Source: Vulcanimicrobiota bacterium (GTDB lineage: Bacteria; Vulcanimicrobiota; Xenobia; Xenobiales; JADMJV01). From it: 45,069 nucleotides of DNA. Numbering within the stretch: position 1 is the first letter of the stretch; every line of letters begins with the position of its first letter. The position numbers and the translations under genes were made by a program. The notes under the pieces were generated by a model, which searched no databases, had not been told where the DNA came from, and worked only from the letters and a program-made list of their open reading frames with translations. The DNA lies in assembly GCA_019637395.1 (NCBI GenBank), contig JAHBVR010000032.1, positions 1 through 45,069 of the forward strand, in the 5' to 3' direction. Of the stretch, positions 42,761-45,069 are shown piece after piece.

Positions 42761-43647
42761 CCCCGGCCCAGGCTGCCGACCTGCTACGCCGGGGCCAACT
42801 GGTAGCCATCCCCACCGAGACCGTCTATGGATTGGCCGCCGAGGCCACCCGGGAAGAGGCTATTCGCCAGGTTTTCGCTTTGAAGGGCCGGCCCGCCGAT
42901 CACCCCTTAATCGTGCACCTGGGTGATACCGCCTGGGCTGCTCATTGGGGCGTGTTACCGCCACTGTTCGGGCGGTTGGCGGAGCGCTTTTGGCCGGGGC
43001 CCCTGACTATGGTTGTGCCCCGTCTGGCGCGCGTCAGTCCTTTGATCACCGGCGGGCAGGACAGTGTGGCTCTCCGTGTGCCGCGCCACCCTCTCACCCT
43101 GGAAACTCTGCTGGCATTGGGCGAACCGGTGGTGGCGCCTTCAGCCAATCGCTTTGGCCACACCAGTCCTACTCGCGCCGAGCACGTGCTAGCTGAATTC
43201 CCCGGTCTGCCCGTGCTGGACGGCGGGCCCTGTCCGGTCGGACTGGAGTCGTCTATCATCGATTTGACCGGACCCCAGCCTCGCTTGCTGCGGCCCGGCC
43301 AGCTTTCTCGGGCCCTGCTTGAAGAGGTGACGGGCCCGTTAGCGCTTTCCAGTGCAGACGCTCCGCGGGTACCCGGGGCCCTGGAGCGTCACTATGCTCC
43401 GCGCACCCTGACTCGTTGGGACGACGGCCAGATTCCCACGGGACGCTGGGGCTGGCTGGGTTTTTCCGGGCGCGGGGCCACTTTCGAGGTCCTCATGCCA
43501 TCTTCAGTCGAAGACTACGGCGCGCGGCTTTACGCCGCTCTGCGCGAGTTAGATGCAGCCGGGCTAGAAGTCATCCTGGTGGAACGCCCCCCTCAAAGTC
43601 CTGAATGGGAAGCGGTGCTGGACCGCTTGCGCCGCGCCACCGCCTGA
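42757..43647 (+). CDS. tsaC: L-threonylcarbamoyladenylate synthase (Sua5/TsaC)
   Basis: A 296-residue enzyme that makes threonylcarbamoyl-AMP from threonine, bicarbonate and ATP for the t6A37 tRNA modification. The YrdC domain (1-190) has IPTETVYGLAAEA, KGRPADHPLI, WPGPLTMV, RVPRHPL, APSANRFGHTSPT and GLESSIIDL. The C-terminal part (200-296, HYAPRTL) is the Sua5 domain. Start GTG 42757 overlaps the SGNH gene as GTGA, so they are co-translated. The 3' end overlaps the convergent TPR gene by 55 bp. Confidence 0.95.
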   Translation: MTPAQAADLLRRGQLVAIPTETVYGLAAEATREEAIRQVFALKGRPADHPLIVHLGDTAWAAHWGVLPPLFGRLAERFWPGPLTMVVPRLARVSPLITGGQDSVALRVPRHPLTLETLLALGEPVVAPSANRFGHTSPTRAEHVLAEFPGLPVLDGGPCPVGLESSIIDLTGPQPRLLRPGQLSRALLEEVTGPLALSSADAPRVPGALERHYAPRTLTRWDDGQIPTGRWGWLGFSGRGATFEVLMPSSVEDYGARLYAALRELDAAGLEVILVERPPQSPEWEAVLDRLRRATA

Positions 43648-44675
43648 CGCCTGGGCGGGTCCCAGTGCAGCACACGCTGCAGTAGCAACTCACGCGCCTT
43701 ACCTTTCACGAGTTCGCGGGGTTTTTGGCGATTTTCCGCCGCCCTGGTCAAACGGGAGCGCACCAGCGGCTGAGAATAGGTGCCAAGCAAAAACCAGCGC
43801 CCGACCGGATCCCAGAGATCTCCGAATTTCTGCCAATATTCCTGACCGCGCAGCGGCGTTTGGCCCGCGCGCATACTCTTGACCGCTCTCGCCACCTGGG
43901 AATCCCGCAGCATGGCGCTCATCAGCTGCCCCAGCGCCTGGTCCATTTGACCGTTCCGACAGTAAATCGAGGCGAGGTTGTAGTAGCGTACAGCGCTGCT
44001 ACGAGGCATACGTTCGTATTGGGCAATGGCTTCTTCGGTACGCCCCAAAACCTGCAGAGCGGCGGCGTAGTCGGCCTGGTGCTCAGCGGTGGGCTTACTT
44101 TGGGCGACCTCCTCCAACACCTGGCAGGCTTCCTGCAAGCGTCCCTGTGCCTTCAACTGTTCGGCTCGACGAGAGAGCGTCTCGAGATAGACATCCGCCG
44201 TTCCGTCGCGAAAGTCGCTGCGGCGCGGCTCCAATCGGGCCCTGGTTCTCCATTCCAGCGCTTCCAAATCGGTCGGGTCCAGTTCGGCCAGGCGCAGCCG
44301 ATCGCGAAGGACATCAGCAATCTTTTGCGTGAGATGCGCATCCTCGACCTGAGCCCACAAGCGCAGAAAGGTGCTCAGAGCCTCGTCCAGCCGCAACTCC
44401 AGAGAGCGGGAGCGGGAGCGGGAGTGCGAGCGGGAATGGGAGCGCCTGGGCGGGTTTTCGGGAGTCTCCTCGGCCTGCCGCAGCACCCGCGCCCAATCGA
44501 CTTTCACGCGAGGAAATCGGCGAGCGAAATCCTCCCGCCAGACAGGATTGCTCAGACAGCTCCGCGCCTCTTCCACCTCGGAAAAATCGCCCAGCCGAGC
44601 CTGGCATACCCGGCCCTGGCCATCCCGGTAGGAATGCAACAACAGCACCCGACGTCCGCGCTTCCTCAAGAACAT
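43593..44675 (-). CDS. TPR-repeat protein with an Arg/Ser repeat
   Basis: A 360-residue protein from ATG 44675 (AGGAG 7 bp upstream; GTG 44708 is an alternative). Residues 1-45 (MFLRKRGRRVLLLHSYRDGQG...) resemble the N-terminal segment of some IS1634/IS4-type transposases. Residues 77-91 are an Arg/Ser/His repeat, encoded by hexamer-like repeats at about 44400-44445. Helical sequence and two or three tetratricopeptide-like repeats follow (about 185-270). The last 40 residues are basic. No catalytic motif is seen. It could be a domesticated fragment or an RNA-binding scaffold. Confidence 0.7.
   Translation of the reverse strand: MFLRKRGRRVLLLHSYRDGQGRVCQARLGDFSEVEEARSCLSNPVWREDFARRFPRVKVDWARVLRQAEETPENPPRRSHSRSHSRSRSRSLELRLDEALSTFLRLWAQVEDAHLTQKIADVLRDRLRLAELDPTDLEALEWRTRARLEPRRSDFRDGTADVYLETLSRRAEQLKAQGRLQEACQVLEEVAQSKPTAEHQADYAAALQVLGRTEEAIAQYERMPRSSAVRYYNLASIYCRNGQMDQALGQLMSAMLRDSQVARAVKSMRAGQTPLRGQEYWQKFGDLWDPVGRWFLLGTYSQPLVRSRLTRAAENRQKPRELVKGKARELLLQRVLHWDPPRRQAVARRKRSSTASHSGL
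44400..44446. repeat. Hexanucleotide-like GGGAGC/GGGAAT repeats inside a gene
   Basis: Imperfect tandem copies of GAGCGG and related hexamers encode the Arg/Ser/His run (residues 77-91) of the TPR protein. It is too short and wholly coding, so it is not a CRISPR. Confidence 0.65.
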
Positions 44676-44718
44676 AGCCTCACTCCTATCCTCGGAAGGA
44701 TTTTTCACTCCGCAATTT

Positions 44719-44746
44719 TGTAGTGCATTTTATGAAATACATTACT
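44719..44746. repeat. Palindrome A upstream of the TPR gene
   Basis: Arms 44719-44730 and 44735-44746 with a 4-bp spacer match the palindrome at 44874-44905 but are less symmetric (three mismatches). It lies 44 bp before the TPR-protein start, the right place for an operator. Confidence 0.6.
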
Positions 44747-44772
44747 TAATCCTGCAAGACCAGGTCGAAACG

Positions 44773-45069
44773 GCCACGTTTAGCGGGAGACTTTTTCCAG
44801 GTGGTCAGGCGATGCCGGGTAGCCCCCTGCGATAAGGGTCCAGGACAAACACAACCCAGCACGCCCGACACAACCTGTAGTGCATTTAAGGAAATACACT
44901 ACAGGATTTTGCAGCAAGCCTCACCGCGAGGAAAACCTTCTCACCTCGACAGGTCAGAACTTGCCACGTTTAGCGGGGAGGCTTCTTCCAGGCGGTCAGG
45001 CAATGTCGGGAAAAGCCACGGCGATGAGGGCCAGGACAAACATGACTACCACGTTTTTAGCGCCCTTTA
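44773..45069. repeat. Diverged direct repeats in a noncoding tract
   Basis: A block beginning CCACGTTTAGCGGG at about 44774 and reaching CAGGACAAACA near 44851 recurs at about 44964-45040 with roughly 80% identity by eye. A third copy seems to begin at about 45050 (CCACGTTTTTAGCG) and runs off the window. No open frame of note covers 44709-45069. Together with palindromes A and B this is a tandemly duplicated noncoding unit. Confidence 0.65.
44874..44905. repeat. Palindrome B, 14-bp arms
   Basis: CCTGTAGTGCATTT (44874-44887) and AAATACACTACAGG (44892-44905) pair at 13 of 14 positions around a 4-bp spacer. It is the clearest copy of the repeated dyad. Confidence 0.75.

Noticed and set aside
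44400-44446. CRISPR-like short repeats
   Set aside because: The hexamers are contiguous and coding; there are no spacers or cas genes.
43593-44675. A complete IS1634/IS4 transposase
   Set aside because: Only the first 45 residues resemble transposase; there is no DDE domain and TPR repeats follow.
44709-45069. CRISPR array at the right edge
   Set aside because: Repeat spacing is irregular (about 85-190 bp), copies are diverged and no leader or cas gene is present.

Overview
The window is a high G+C (roughly 60% by eye), gene-dense bacterial chromosome segment made almost entirely of housekeeping genes, with one accessory patch at about 38.8-45.1 kb. Short overlaps (ATGA, GTGA, TGATG), GTG/TTG starts, consensus -35/-10 promoters in front of the tRNA and ribosomal protein genes, and the mix of families point to a deep-branching lineage. 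CsaB suggests pyruvylated cell-wall polymer of the S-layer type, while GmhA hints at heptose and possibly an outer membrane. Together with grpE-dnaK-dnaJ-prmA-rsmE order this would fit a Terrabacteria-type phylum such as Eremiobacterota/Xenobia or Armatimonadota. That placement is inference; no rRNA or other decisive marker is present.

Layout. 0-4.4 kb: a nucleoside-phosphorylase-like hypothetical protein, an ABC-F ATPase, a membrane-anchored hypothetical and a phasin-like coiled coil. 4.4-7.1 kb: a tRNA-Val/Asp/Phe operon and a second, inverted, identical tRNA-Asp bracket a GFA-family protein and an amino-sugar pair (PIG-L deacetylase plus NagB). 7.2-8.1 kb: a TPM-domain membrane protein. 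8.05-16.05 kb (minus): one long run grpE, dnaK, dnaJ, prmA, rsmE, trpE, trpG. 16.2-20.2 kb (plus): csaB, ftsE, ftsX and an M23 peptidase, all translationally overlapped. 20.2-24.8 kb (minus): methyltransferase, GAF-HD-GYP c-di-GMP phosphodiesterase and three type IV pilin-like proteins.

24.8-28.4 kb: rpsT, a 200-nt structured RNA that folds like 6S RNA with its own terminator, mrp, RNase D, tRNA-Leu and a GAF protein. 28.4-35.4 kb (minus): an SbnA-like PLP enzyme, a MATE-like transporter, a CBS/cysteine-synthase-like PLP enzyme, a RapA-type ATPase and mutM, overlapped head to tail. 35.5-38.7 kb: a zinc-ribbon membrane protein, a GT4 glycosyltransferase, gmhA and a zinc-independent S14.

38.8-45.1 kb is the least ordinary part. 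It holds a 498-residue zincin whose active-site spacing matches anthrax lethal factor/PPEP-1, a 270-residue unknown partner, a divergent 530-residue SGNH hydrolase, a TsaC/Sua5 enzyme, and a TPR protein with an Arg/Ser repeat. Upstream of the last lies a noncoding tract with duplicated 28-32 bp palindromes and diverged direct repeats. The lethal-factor-like zincin locus and the palindromic repeat tract are the best candidates for undescribed biology.
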